Below, in pieces: positions 52,601 to 60,208 of a stretch of DNA of 64,000 nt (within the stretch, counting starts at the first letter, position 1; each line of letters opens with the position of its first letter). The notes under the pieces were generated by a model. It saw nothing but the letters and a program-made list of their open reading frames with translations, did not search any database and was not told the origin of the DNA. The position numbers and the translations under genes were made by a program. This DNA comes from Streptomyces macrolidinus (GTDB lineage Bacteria > Actinomycetota > Actinomycetes > Streptomycetales > Streptomycetaceae), in NCBI RefSeq assembly GCF_023887685.1, contig NZ_JAMWMR010000022.1, positions 1 to 64,000 of the forward strand, given 5' to 3'.

Positions 52601-52737
52601 CCGTCCGTGGAGTACGCTCCCCTGCTGCCCGCGTCGAACCGGACCTCGGCGTCGACCCTCGTACGGAGCGCCGCCTCCAGACCGGCCAGGTCCACCGCGT
52701 CCGCCGCGGGGTTTCCGGAGGGAGAGGTGCGAGTCAT
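49636..52737 (-). CDS. D-lactate-dehydrogenase-like FAD plus Fe-S protein
   Basis: 1033 residues. A PCMH FAD-binding domain (PVLSRGGGTSLAGQ, GNNSCGASA), the FAD-oxidase C domain (LYGHFGQGCVHTRIPFG, GEHGDGQARG), a ferredoxin-like Fe-S region (CLACKGCRSDCPTGVDMATL) and two CCG segments (CCGLTW, CCGLAGNFGFE). This is the Dld/GlcD-GlcF fusion type that oxidises D-2-hydroxy acids and passes electrons to the quinone pool. One Fe-S site is altered (CVGIGNC instead of CVGCGKC). The C terminus ends in a hydrophobic, basic tail. First gene of the operon. Confidence 0.88.
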   Translation of the reverse strand: MTRTSPSGNPAADAVDLAGLEAALRTRVDAEVRFDAGSRGAYSTDGSNYRQVPLGLVVPYTVEAGAAAVEVCADFGAPVLSRGGGTSLAGQATNTAVVIDWTKYCHALVSVDPEALTCVVEPGIVLDELDRQLSAHRLQFGPKPATHSHCALGGMIGNNSCGASAQAYGKTVDHVRRLEVLTYDGARGWVGATSPAERARIAAEGGRWAEIHEGLDRIVATYLGDIRRGFPKIPRRVSGYNLDSLLPENHVDLAKALVGSESTLVTVLRAELDLVPVPDCQALLVLGYDDICAAADEVPHLLRLCSPAQLEALDGRMAQLMREEGAYLDSLDSFPDGDSWLLVQFSGDSQDDVDEQARDLLRALGRDERDATVAFSDDPAREGEMLRAREAGLGVTARPPDGRETWEGWEDSAVPPERLGDYLRDLKGLFADFDYDHPSLYGHFGQGCVHTRIPFGLKTAEGVADFRHFLERAADLVASYGGSLSGEHGDGQARGELLTRMYGERLVSAFGELKALFDPDNRMNPGKVVDPDPVDRHLRLGPAWRPDTPATHFGYPEDEHSFTRAVLRCVGIGNCRSLHGGVMCPSYRVTKEEEHSTRGRARLLFEMLQGHEPSAIGDGWRSTEVRDALDLCLACKGCRSDCPTGVDMATLKAEFLAHHYAGRPRPAAHYAMGWLPLWAQLARMAPSFVNSVCHAPGLARAGKRLAGIDGARPAPVFAGESFVQWWRRGGRPDPDPADPRTVLLWPDTFSTSFHPSIAISAVRILEDAGFHVAVPSDPVCCGLTWISTGQLAIAERVLRRTLRTLRPYLESGTPVIGLEPSCTAVFRADAPELLPLDQDVRRLAGQVRTFAEHLVDHAPETWQPPRAARQAIVQTHCHQHAIMGFEADQELMRRAHLDARVLDEGCCGLAGNFGFEHGHHEISMAVAEQGVLPAVRAVPPDTLVLADGFSCRTQIEDGRTGRRALHLAEVLALALDGDLPGDYPERLAQRPDGPSRAARWATTAITVTTASAAALAAASAASAVARRGAPRRP

Positions 52738-52773
52738 CGGAGTGCGACCGCCTTCCTGCCTACCTGGGGTGTC

Positions 52774-53436
52774 TCAGGCCGACGACGTGACCGCGGCGCG
52801 TACGTCGTCGGCCAGGGGCTTGTCGAGGGCCGCGTGGACGAGGCCGTCCGCCAGTCTCGGCAGCTCGCGACGTTCGACGAGGTCGCCCAACTCCTCGGGC
52901 GAGGCGGGCAGTCCGAGCCGTCGGGCGCCGTCCAGGGCCTTGTCGTCCAGGTACGGCGCGAACTCGGGCCAGACGCCCTGGACATCGCGCAGGAAGATGT
53001 CGGCGCCCGTGGGGCCGATACCGGGGATGTCCAACAGGGCCTGTCTCGGGTCGGGTTCCTCGCGCAGTCGGCGCAGATCGCCGCCGTAGCGGTCGAGGAG
53101 CAGTTCGGCGCCCTTGCCGAGCATGGTCGAGGTGCGCTCGTCGTAGCGCCGGTAGCCGCCCTCGCCCAGCGCGTCGACGCGTTGCTGCCAGCTCGCGTCC
53201 GCCATCGCCCGCGGGTCACGCAGTCCGGCGTCGAACAGCGCGCGGGCCGCCGCGACCGCGGTGTCGGCCCTGATGCGGGCGCTGAGGAGGATCGCCAGGA
53301 CGAGTGTCTGGTAGAGGGGTGCGGGGGTGTTACGCAGCCGGATGCCCGCCTGGGCGGGGTAGGTGTGCCGCTGCCGGTCGAGCAGGGCGCGGACGATGTG
53401 GGTCTGCGCCGACTTCCCGGCGGTCTTCGTGGTCAT
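52774..53436 (-). CDS. HhH-GPD DNA glycosylase / endonuclease III-like
   Basis: 220 residues. YQTLVLAILLSARIRADTAV and the helix-hairpin-helix LLDIPGIGPTGADIF fit the endonuclease III superfamily. The C-terminal four-cysteine Fe-S loop of classical Nth is missing, as in many actinobacterial relatives. It probably removes damaged bases. ATG 53436 (MTTKTAGK) is chosen; MMAM at 53445 is possible. It is divergent from a LigD-type phosphoesterase, a second repair gene. Confidence 0.8.
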   Translation of the reverse strand: MTTKTAGKSAQTHIVRALLDRQRHTYPAQAGIRLRNTPAPLYQTLVLAILLSARIRADTAVAAARALFDAGLRDPRAMADASWQQRVDALGEGGYRRYDERTSTMLGKGAELLLDRYGGDLRRLREEPDPRQALLDIPGIGPTGADIFLRDVQGVWPEFAPYLDDKALDGARRLGLPASPEELGDLVERRELPRLADGLVHAALDKPLADDVRAAVTSSA

Positions 53437-53611
53437 GGCCATCACCCGTTCACCGAAGCGCTGAACCCATGCGCTGATACGGCATCTCGCTATGGCATCT
53501 CACCGTTCGCCACGGTCGCGCCGTTCGCCACGGTCGCGTCCACTCCGCGTACCCACCTGACACACATCGATGCCGCCGTTTCGCCACCGACGCTCCGGGA
53601 ACCCGTGCATC

Positions 53612-54235
53612 GTGGCTGACAGCAGGGGCAGGCCTCGGACGACCGCGGCCGATCACCGGTTGGACACGTATCGAGGCAAGCGCCGGGCAGAACGGACGCC
53701 GGAGCCGATGAGCGGTGTGTCGCCCCCGGGCGGCAAGCGGCGGTTCGTGATCCAGAAGCACTCCGCGACACGGCTGCACTACGACTTCCGTCTGGAGGCG
53801 GGCGGCGTCCTGAAGTCATGGGCCGTGCCGAAGGGCCCGTCCACCGACACCAAGGACAAGCGCCTGGCCATCCGCACCGAGGATCACCCCGTGGACTACC
53901 TCGGCTTCGAGGGGATCATCCCGTCCGGCGAGTACGGCGCGGGCAAGGTCATCGTCTGGGACACCGGCACGTACCAGAACCTCGCCGAGCGCCACGGCAG
54001 GAAGGTGCCGGTCACCCAGGGGGTGAGCCAGGGCCACATCAAGGTGTGGCTGGAAGGCGAGAAGCTGCGCGGCGGCTACGCGCTGACCCGGACCGGGGGC
54101 GAGGGCGAACCCGAGCGCTGGATCATGGTCAAGCTGGCCGACGAGGGAGCGGACGCCCACCGGGACCCGGTGACCACCGAGCCCGCGTCCGTACGCAGCG
54201 GTCGCACCCTGGACGAGCTGCCCGAGAACCCATGA
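53612..54235 (+). CDS. Stand-alone LigD-type DNA 3'-phosphoesterase
   Basis: 207 residues. Motifs of the LigD phosphoesterase module: FVIQKHSATRLHYDFRLEAG, SWAVPKGPS, DYLGFEGIIPSGEYGAG and IKVWLEGEKLRGGYAL. It removes 3' phosphates or ribonucleotides at DNA ends in non-homologous end joining. No ligase or polymerase domain is fused. GTG 53612 is the chosen start; the typical LDTYRGKR opening follows about 20 residues in. Confidence 0.85.
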   Translation: MADSRGRPRTTAADHRLDTYRGKRRAERTPEPMSGVSPPGGKRRFVIQKHSATRLHYDFRLEAGGVLKSWAVPKGPSTDTKDKRLAIRTEDHPVDYLGFEGIIPSGEYGAGKVIVWDTGTYQNLAERHGRKVPVTQGVSQGHIKVWLEGEKLRGGYALTRTGGEGEPERWIMVKLADEGADAHRDPVTTEPASVRSGRTLDELPENP

Positions 54236-54274
54236 GCCGACCGGGCGACGTCGCGGACGGAGTCCCGTGGGCGT

Positions 54275-54642
54275 CTATGTTAGGGATGCACAGACCGACT
54301 GAACGTCCCCGACGCGTACCCGCCCCGGCTGCGCGACCGTGGCCAGCGCGTCCAGTCGCATGTCGTGCGCCCGCGCGATGGTGCGCAGGATCTGTGGGGA
54401 GTGCGGCAGGTCCCGCTGTGCCTCGTTGGTCATCACGCAGCGCTCGCTGGAGCGCTCGAATCGCAGCCGTAGGGTGGTGTGTCCGATCCGGGCGGTGCTG
54501 CCGAACCACTGGTCCTCCACGAACGCGGGTGTACCCGGCGGTGTGCGCACCAGCAGATTCGGCCGGAAGCGCCGCGTTCACCGCCCATGGACTTGATCGG
54601 GTACCGCCAGATCCGCTCCACCGTGCCGAGCACCGTGTTCAT
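54275..54642 (-). pseudogene. MOSC-domain protein with internal deletion and frameshift
   Basis: The first 22 codons (MNTVLGTVERIWRYPIKSMG) are the normal start of a MOSC beta-barrel protein. After about 54577 the frame changes to the family's C-terminal part (FRPNLLVRTPPG, FVEDQWFG, RCVMTNEAQRDLPHSP). The molybdenum-cofactor-binding middle is missing and the two parts are out of frame. Non-functional. Confidence 0.82.
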
Positions 54643-55069
54643 ACCTCTCCCCGCGGTGAACTCCCCCCTCAGGTGAGGGATGTTCGGAGTGTGCTACAGA
54701 ACGATCATCTGTCTGGCGTGATGACGATCACGACGACGGTGACGATCACGGCGGGGAATCCGCCGCCGAACGGCGCCACGGTGTGGGCTCGGTGGGTCAC
54801 CCGAACGGAGCAGGGCTCTTCGTTACCGAAGCCATGTGGTCATGGGCAGAGGTCGAGGGGTGGGGGCCGGTGGCCCAAGGCGGTCCTCCGGTCGTTGGCC
54901 GGTACAAGGGAGAGTTACGGCTATATCCGTGTTTCGTAACGCGCATCCGTTTGGCGGCCATGTGTCGCGGTTGCGGGCCACAGTGTGGGGCCTCGGCAGC
55001 GAGCCGGGAATTCGGCCGCACGCCCTGCCCCGACCGGGCTGGGTGTGCACGAACATGAGGGGACAGTTC
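54643..55069. other. 427-base intergenic region before the His-rich protein
   Basis: No convincing gene. It contains an inverted repeat TTACG (54915-54919) / CGTAA (54935-54939) around ACGGctatatCCGT, possibly a promoter/operator for the downstream secreted protein, and GATCACGacGACGGTGACGATCACG-type short repeats near 54725-54750. Confidence 0.4.
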
Positions 55070-55399
55070 ATGTCTGTTACTCGTAAGGCGGTCCGCCTGA
55101 TCGCCGCCTGTGTGGCGTCGGGCGCCCTCGTCGGCGCGGCGGCCATGCCGGCCATGGCCTCGAGCCCTGACAACGGGAGGAGCTACACGCAGAGTCGTCA
55201 CGCCGAGGGCTACGACCACGACGGTCACCGCGGTCACTACGGCGACTGGGGCCGCGACCGGCACCACCACGGTGGGTACGGCCACCGGCGCTGGGACTGG
55301 GGCCACAGCCGTCACCACGGCGGGTACGGCCACCACCACGGTCACCACCGCGGCCACGGCCGCTTCGGCGGCTACTTCGGCCACTTCGGCCACCGCTGA
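55070..55399 (+). CDS. Secreted His/Gly-rich protein
   Basis: 109 residues. A signal peptide (MSVTRKAVRLIAACVASGAL through PAMAS) precedes about 75 residues rich in His, Gly, Tyr and Arg (HRGHYGDWGRDRHHHGGYGH and similar). About 22 histidines in the mature part suggest binding of Ni, Zn or Cu outside the cell. No domain is recognised. AGGGGA precedes ATG 55070 by 6 bases. A hairpin follows the stop. Confidence 0.75.
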   Translation: MSVTRKAVRLIAACVASGALVGAAAMPAMASSPDNGRSYTQSRHAEGYDHDGHRGHYGDWGRDRHHHGGYGHRRWDWGHSRHHGGYGHHHGHHRGHGRFGGYFGHFGHR

Positions 55400-55412
55400 C
55401 CGGCCCCTTCGA

Positions 55413-55434
55413 GGGCGTGCTGTAGCACGCGCCC
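55413..55434 (+). terminator. Hairpin after the His-rich protein gene
   Basis: GCGTGCT (55415-55421) pairs with AGCACGC (55424-55430), extended by outer G-C pairs. Confidence 0.45.
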
Positions 55435-55591
55435 CGGGAGCATGACCGTGTTCGCCCATGCTTCCCGTCGGGCACCGTGACACAGCGGACTCAGCGACGC
55501 GGCCTTCGCGCTGGACGCGTACTCCGTTCCCCGGAGCACATGTTCGGCCGAAGGCCGCTTGCGTGTGCGCCGACTGCCGCGTCAAGAGACC

Positions 55592-56791
55592 TCAGACACC
55601 TACGTAGTTCTCGGCGAAGCAGTCCTGGTGTGCGCGGGAGGTGCGCAGGGTCTCCAGGCGGGCGAGTTGGAGGCCACTGAGGAAGACCACCTCGTCGTCG
55701 TCTCCCGAGGGCGCGTGCAGCAGGTTGATCATCCAGTGGGAGAACTCCTGCGCCCGCCAGATGCGCGGCAGACAGTCCGCCGAGTAGCGGTCGAGGAGCG
55801 TCTCGTCATGGCTCCCGAGCGCGGCGACGAGGGCCCGCGCGAGGATCTCGGCCTCCATCACCGCGAGGTTGGCGCCCTTGGCGGCTGCGGGGCTGATCAG
55901 GCTGGCGGCGTCCCCCACCAGGTACATCGATCCGTACCGGATCGGGTCCAGGACGTCGGACTGCATGTCGACGACGCCGCGTTCCAGGATCGGGCCCTCG
56001 TTCAGCGCACCGAACCGGTCGACGCGCATCCGCAGGTTCAGCTCTTCCCAGATCCGCTCGTCGCTCCAGCCCTGCGGGTCGGTTCCCTTGGGGCGTTGGA
56101 GGTAGTAGCGGGTGACGGAGGGGGTGCGGGCCATATGTCCGGCGAAGCCCCGCTCATGAACGGCGTACCCGATGGCGGACATGCTCGGCGGTGCCTCGGC
56201 CAGCAACGCCAGCCAGGTGACGCCGTGATCGCGTCGGTGGTACCGATACGTTCCTTCGGGTATCGCGCGGCGGCTGACGCCGTGCCGACCGTCGCAGCCG
56301 GCCACATACCGGCCACTGCGTCGGAGCGCGGTGCCGTCGGCGGTCCGCGCGGTGATGCACGGTCGGTCGCCGTCCAGGCCGGTCACCTCGGTCACTTCGG
56401 TCTCGAACCACAACTCTCCACCGCGCGCGAGGAATTGGGCGACGAGGTCGGTCACGAGGTCCTGTTGCGGGTATACATGATGCACCTCACCGCGCCCCAG
56501 CGTGCCGTACTTCAGCTCGAACCGGCCCTGTTCGGTGAGGAAGGCGCAGGCGTCATGACGCTGCCCCCGGGCGAGCAGGCCGTCCGCGAGGCCGTTCTCG
56601 GTCAGCACGCGTACGGTGTTGGCGGCCAGGAACCCGGCGCGCGCCCGCCGTTCGACATGTTCCCGGCTCTGCCGCTCCACCACCAGGCAGTCGACTCCGG
56701 CGTCCAGCAGGAGGTTGCCCAGGACCAGTCCGGCCGGTCCGGCACCGATGATCAGGACCGCTGCCCCGTCCTCCACGACACGGCTCGTCAT
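55592..56791 (-). CDS. Second PobA-like FAD-dependent hydroxylase
   Basis: 399 residues: GAGPAGLVLGNLLLDAGVDC at the N terminus, RYVAGCDGRHGVSRRAIPEG in the middle and GDAASLISPAAAKGANLAVM at the FAD site. It is a 4-hydroxybenzoate-3-monooxygenase-type protein diverged from the copy at 2576-3763; the usual GDAAH is GDAAS here. GGGGGAG precedes ATG 56791. It is convergent with the His-rich gene and divergent from the metallopeptidase; no ring-cleavage genes are near. Confidence 0.8.
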   Translation of the reverse strand: MTSRVVEDGAAVLIIGAGPAGLVLGNLLLDAGVDCLVVERQSREHVERRARAGFLAANTVRVLTENGLADGLLARGQRHDACAFLTEQGRFELKYGTLGRGEVHHVYPQQDLVTDLVAQFLARGGELWFETEVTEVTGLDGDRPCITARTADGTALRRSGRYVAGCDGRHGVSRRAIPEGTYRYHRRDHGVTWLALLAEAPPSMSAIGYAVHERGFAGHMARTPSVTRYYLQRPKGTDPQGWSDERIWEELNLRMRVDRFGALNEGPILERGVVDMQSDVLDPIRYGSMYLVGDAASLISPAAAKGANLAVMEAEILARALVAALGSHDETLLDRYSADCLPRIWRAQEFSHWMINLLHAPSGDDDEVVFLSGLQLARLETLRTSRAHQDCFAENYVGV

Positions 56792-57000
56792 GGTCGCTCC
56801 CCCGCTTCCCCGTAGACCTTGGGGAAGTCATACCAGATCGGTGGCGCAAGTGAGCTGCGTATGCAGGGCACTTGGCGAGTTGTCAGGTTCCAGACATGCC
56901 GGTTTCGGACAGGAAGCCGTCATTCAGCAATGGGCCGTCGGGATTACAGACTGGGCGGCGCCCACGGATGCCCCCTCCGGGCACCCTTGAAAGGAGTCCC

Positions 57001-58221
57001 GTGAAGAAGACCCTCTCCATGGCGGCGAGCCTGGCAGTCGCCGCGACCTGTGCCCTCGGTATGGCCCTTCCCGCTCACGCCGCCGATGCGGCCGGGACCA
57101 CGACCGTCGCCAGCCGGTCGCTTCCGGCGTCCATCGACACCTCCGCCCTGTCTCCGCAGACCAAGGCGCTGGTCGACCGGATCCTGGCGAAGCTGCCCGC
57201 CGACTGGGAGTCCCGTCTCAGCACGGCTCGCGCGCAGTACGGCCTGAGTGACTCGCAGTGGAGCGAGATCCGCGACAGCGCGATCAACCCCGGCGACTAC
57301 CAGTGCCAGACCACCGACCTGTCGACGTACGCCAACTCGCTCCTGGACGGCGCCCAGGACCCGTACACCCTCCTCATACTCCAGCTCTTCGGTGGCTTCG
57401 ACCTCCCGACCTACGACGCACTGATCTTCGGCACGCAGTCGTCGTCCAACACCTTCGGTGTCCACGGCGAGTACACCCAGAAGCTCACCTCCGAGATGAA
57501 GAACCTCAAGCGGTTCTGGGACATCGACTCGGCGGGTATCTCCCTGGTTCCGATGCACGGTGCGGATGTCTTCTCCAGCCCCGAGCGGCTCTCCCGTACG
57601 CTCTCCGTGCTGTACGGCGGGACGCCCGAGGAGAACATGGACCTGGCCGACATGTTCATCGAGCTGGTCGACTCGGAGCCGGTGCTCCAGGGTGGCGCCA
57701 ACCCGATCTTCACCTTCAACGCCTTCGCCTACAGCGAGGCCGGTGACCCGGAGCCCCTGGGCATCTCCGACCGGATCATCATGGGTGACGGCATCCTCCA
57801 GGGCATGGACGCCGTCGGTCTCGGCGATGTCGCGCCGAAGGGCATCCTGGGCCACGAGTTCGGGCACCATGTGCAGTACCAGGACAACCTCTTCGAGAGC
57901 GACCTGACCGGCCCGGAGGCGACCCGCCGTACCGAGCTGATGGCCGACGCGTTCGGGACGTACTACCTGACGCATTCGCGCGGCGAGTCGCTGAACGCCG
58001 CCCGGGTCCTCGACTCGGAGAAGTCCTTCTACCAGGTCGGCGACTGCAGCTTCAACAGCTCGGGCCACCACGGCACACCGAAGCAGCGTCTCGCGTCGTC
58101 GACTTGGGGTGCGAGCGTGGCCAACGAAGCGCCGAACCAGGGCCACATCCTGCCGTCGCTCAAGCTGGACGAGATGTTCGAGGCCAAGCTCCCCGACTTG
58201 GTCAAGCCGGACACCCAGTGA
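57001..58221 (+). CDS. Secreted neutral zinc metallopeptidase-like protein
   Basis: 406 residues. A signal peptide (KKTLSMAASLAVAATCALGM to AHA) leads the mature protein. Zinc site GHEFGHHVQY (HExxH) is followed after about 30 residues by RRTELMADAFGTYYL, giving the third ligand and an active-site region typical of secreted actinobacterial neutral metallopeptidases. GTG 57001 follows AAAGGAG at good spacing; a longer upstream frame lacks a signal start. Substrate unknown. Confidence 0.85.
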   Translation: MKKTLSMAASLAVAATCALGMALPAHAADAAGTTTVASRSLPASIDTSALSPQTKALVDRILAKLPADWESRLSTARAQYGLSDSQWSEIRDSAINPGDYQCQTTDLSTYANSLLDGAQDPYTLLILQLFGGFDLPTYDALIFGTQSSSNTFGVHGEYTQKLTSEMKNLKRFWDIDSAGISLVPMHGADVFSSPERLSRTLSVLYGGTPEENMDLADMFIELVDSEPVLQGGANPIFTFNAFAYSEAGDPEPLGISDRIIMGDGILQGMDAVGLGDVAPKGILGHEFGHHVQYQDNLFESDLTGPEATRRTELMADAFGTYYLTHSRGESLNAARVLDSEKSFYQVGDCSFNSSGHHGTPKQRLASSTWGASVANEAPNQGHILPSLKLDEMFEAKLPDLVKPDTQ

Positions 58222-58361
58222 CAACTGCGGTTCCTACGCAGGGCGTTGAGCGCCTGAGCGGATGAGCCGCTGAAGCTGCGCGGGGTGGGGCGGGTTCATC
58301 CACCGGCCCACCTCGCGCTTCCATGTACGGGCCCGGTGCCCGGCCCGCTCGGGGCCGTGGT

Positions 58362-59333
58362 TCAGAGCCAGCCGCGGCGGCTGGCCTGGACGCCGAGTTG
58401 GAAGCGGGTCTGGGCGCCGAGCATCTCCTGGAGGCGGGCGATCCGCCGGGCTACGGTCCGCTCGCTCACCCCCAGCTCACGGGCGATGGACTCATCGGTC
58501 AGCCCGGCACTCAGGTAGCTCAGAAGCTGCCGGCTCTCGGGACTGGCCTCGCTCTTGACGGACTCACCGGCCGGGAGCGGGGCGGCGATCCGCCAGTACG
58601 ACTCGAAGACGCCGATCAGCCCGTCCAGCAGACCCGACGGCTGGACGACGACGCTGTGATGGCCCCTGCCGTCCGGCGCGGTGACGGACACCACGGCGAA
58701 GCGGTCGTCACAGACCAGGACGTTCAGCGCGACATCGGGGAAGACCCGCGCCTGCTCCCCGCGTTCGACGCAGGAGTGCGCCACCTCCAACGCCTTGGGA
58801 TCCTGAAGGATGTTGGCGCTGTACACCACCCGGTGGGCGATCCCCCGGTCCAGCGCGTCCAGCGTTCCGGGGCCGACCTCCGGCTCACGGTCACCCCCGC
58901 CCACCGGACCGATCGACAGCGCGCGCACCTGCTCCATCGCCTCGCTGTGGACCCGGAGTTGGATGGCCTCGGGATGCCCGGAGGTGTCGACGACCTCGAC
59001 ATAGCTCGACCCCGCGGTGTGGTCGAGCCAGAACCGGGACAGGACCATCGCGCTCTCGTACGCGATCCGGGCCTCGCGCGCGCGTTGCTCGGCGACCGCC
59101 TCCACCATCGCGCGCGGCGGCTGTGCGGTCAGCCGGTCGCCGGTGCGTGCCACCAGACCGATGTCACCGAGTTCGGTCACCGCGCGCTGCAGGACTTCGA
59201 GAGGCAGCCCGGCCAGCGTCGGCCGGTCGGTCAACTCGGCCAGGGTCCGCGGCCCTTGCTCCACCAGCGCGACATAGGCGGCCTCGGCTGTCGCGGAGAG
59301 ACCGAGGGCCTGTAGTGGACGCAGGTCGCGCAT
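58362..59333 (-). CDS. LuxR-type regulator with TrmB-like N-terminal domain
   Basis: 323 residues. Residues 1-90 resemble a TrmB-type winged helix (ALGLSATAEAAYVALVEQGP). The middle is a sensor-like region (FPDVALNVLVCDDRFAVVSV), and a C-terminal LuxR helix-turn-helix (LTDESIARELGVSERTVARR) follows. ATG 59333 has GGGGGG 7 bases upstream. It diverges from clpP3-clpP4 and may control them. It does not end in the two alanines important for turnover of the known activator PopR, so it is not clearly PopR. Confidence 0.82.
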   Translation of the reverse strand: MRDLRPLQALGLSATAEAAYVALVEQGPRTLAELTDRPTLAGLPLEVLQRAVTELGDIGLVARTGDRLTAQPPRAMVEAVAEQRAREARIAYESAMVLSRFWLDHTAGSSYVEVVDTSGHPEAIQLRVHSEAMEQVRALSIGPVGGGDREPEVGPGTLDALDRGIAHRVVYSANILQDPKALEVAHSCVERGEQARVFPDVALNVLVCDDRFAVVSVTAPDGRGHHSVVVQPSGLLDGLIGVFESYWRIAAPLPAGESVKSEASPESRQLLSYLSAGLTDESIARELGVSERTVARRIARLQEMLGAQTRFQLGVQASRRGWL

Positions 59334-59489
59334 GTCCCGTCCCCCCAACCCGGCGGCGCTCGCGACGCCGGCCCCTGGCTCCGTCTCCACGGTGACTGTT
59401 CGCCTGCTGAAGATCGCCAGAGTAGCACCAGGCGATCAACCGAATGGTGGGGCGAAGAAGGCCGGCCGTACGACGTCGGTCGGCGGCGA

Positions 59490-59504
59490 TTAGCTGAAAG
59501 CTAA
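59490..59504. promoter_or_regulatory. Perfect palindrome upstream of clpP3
   Basis: TTAGCTGAAAGCTAA is a perfect 6-3-6 inverted repeat, A/T-richer than its surroundings. It lies 40 bp before a TACGAT -10-like element (59544-59549) that has no good -35, as expected for an activator-dependent promoter. Confidence 0.6.
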
Positions 59505-59590
59505 TATCCGGCGCATTCGGCGCCTGTCAACTCACCCCGTGCCTACGATCGTTCGACCGGTACATCAGCCTCGCAGGGACGGAACACCAC

Positions 59591-60208
59591 ATGACTCGCG
59601 CCTCTTCGACACCCCAGCTCTCCGGGCCCCGGACAGGTGGGGGTGGCCTCGGCGACCAGGTCTTCAACAGGCTCCTCGACGAACGCATCGTCTTCCTCGG
59701 TCAGGCCGTGGACGACGACATCGCCAACCGGATCACCGCCCAACTGCTCCTGCTCGCAGCGGACCCGGACAAGGACATCTTCCTCTACATCAACAGCCCG
59801 GGTGGCTCGATCGCCGCCGGTATGGCGATCTACGACACCATGCAGTACATCAAGAACGACGTCATCACCATCGCGATGGGCATGGCCGCGTCGATGGGAC
59901 AGTTCCTGCTGACCGCCGGGACGCCGGGGAAGCGGTTCGCGCTGCCCAGCGCGGAGATCCTGATCCATCAGCCGCTCGCGGGCCTCGCCGGATCTGCCAC
60001 GGACATCAAGATCCATGCCGAGCAACTGCTGCGCACCAAGAAGAAGATGACCGAACTCTCGGCTCTGCACAGCGGCCAGACGGTGGAGCAGTGGACGCGC
60101 GACGCGGACCGGGACCACTGGTTCAGCGCGCAGGAGGCGAAGGAGTACGGGCTGATCGACGAGGTCATCACGTCGGTGGCCGACATGCCGGGAAGGGCAG
60201 GAGCATGA
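59591..60208 (+). CDS. clpP3: ATP-dependent Clp protease proteolytic subunit (ClpP3 type)
   Basis: 205 residues. Catalytic serine in GMAASMGQF, histidine in EILIHQPLAG and aspartate region DADRDHW, with the handle motif LYINSPGGSIAAGMAIYDTM. It forms a tetradecameric barrel with ClpP4 and degrades proteins delivered by Clp ATPases. No tig or clpX neighbour is present, and the gene is paired with a second clpP, so it matches the inducible clpP3-clpP4 operon rather than clpP1-clpP2. Confidence 0.88.
   Translation: MTRASSTPQLSGPRTGGGGLGDQVFNRLLDERIVFLGQAVDDDIANRITAQLLLLAADPDKDIFLYINSPGGSIAAGMAIYDTMQYIKNDVITIAMGMAASMGQFLLTAGTPGKRFALPSAEILIHQPLAGLAGSATDIKIHAEQLLRTKKKMTELSALHSGQTVEQWTRDADRDHWFSAQEAKEYGLIDEVITSVADMPGRAGA

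Noticed and set aside
59397..59411. ClgR-type site (GTTCGC-N5-GCG) in the clpP3 upstream region
   Set aside because: Only GTTCGC is present; the second half-site is absent.
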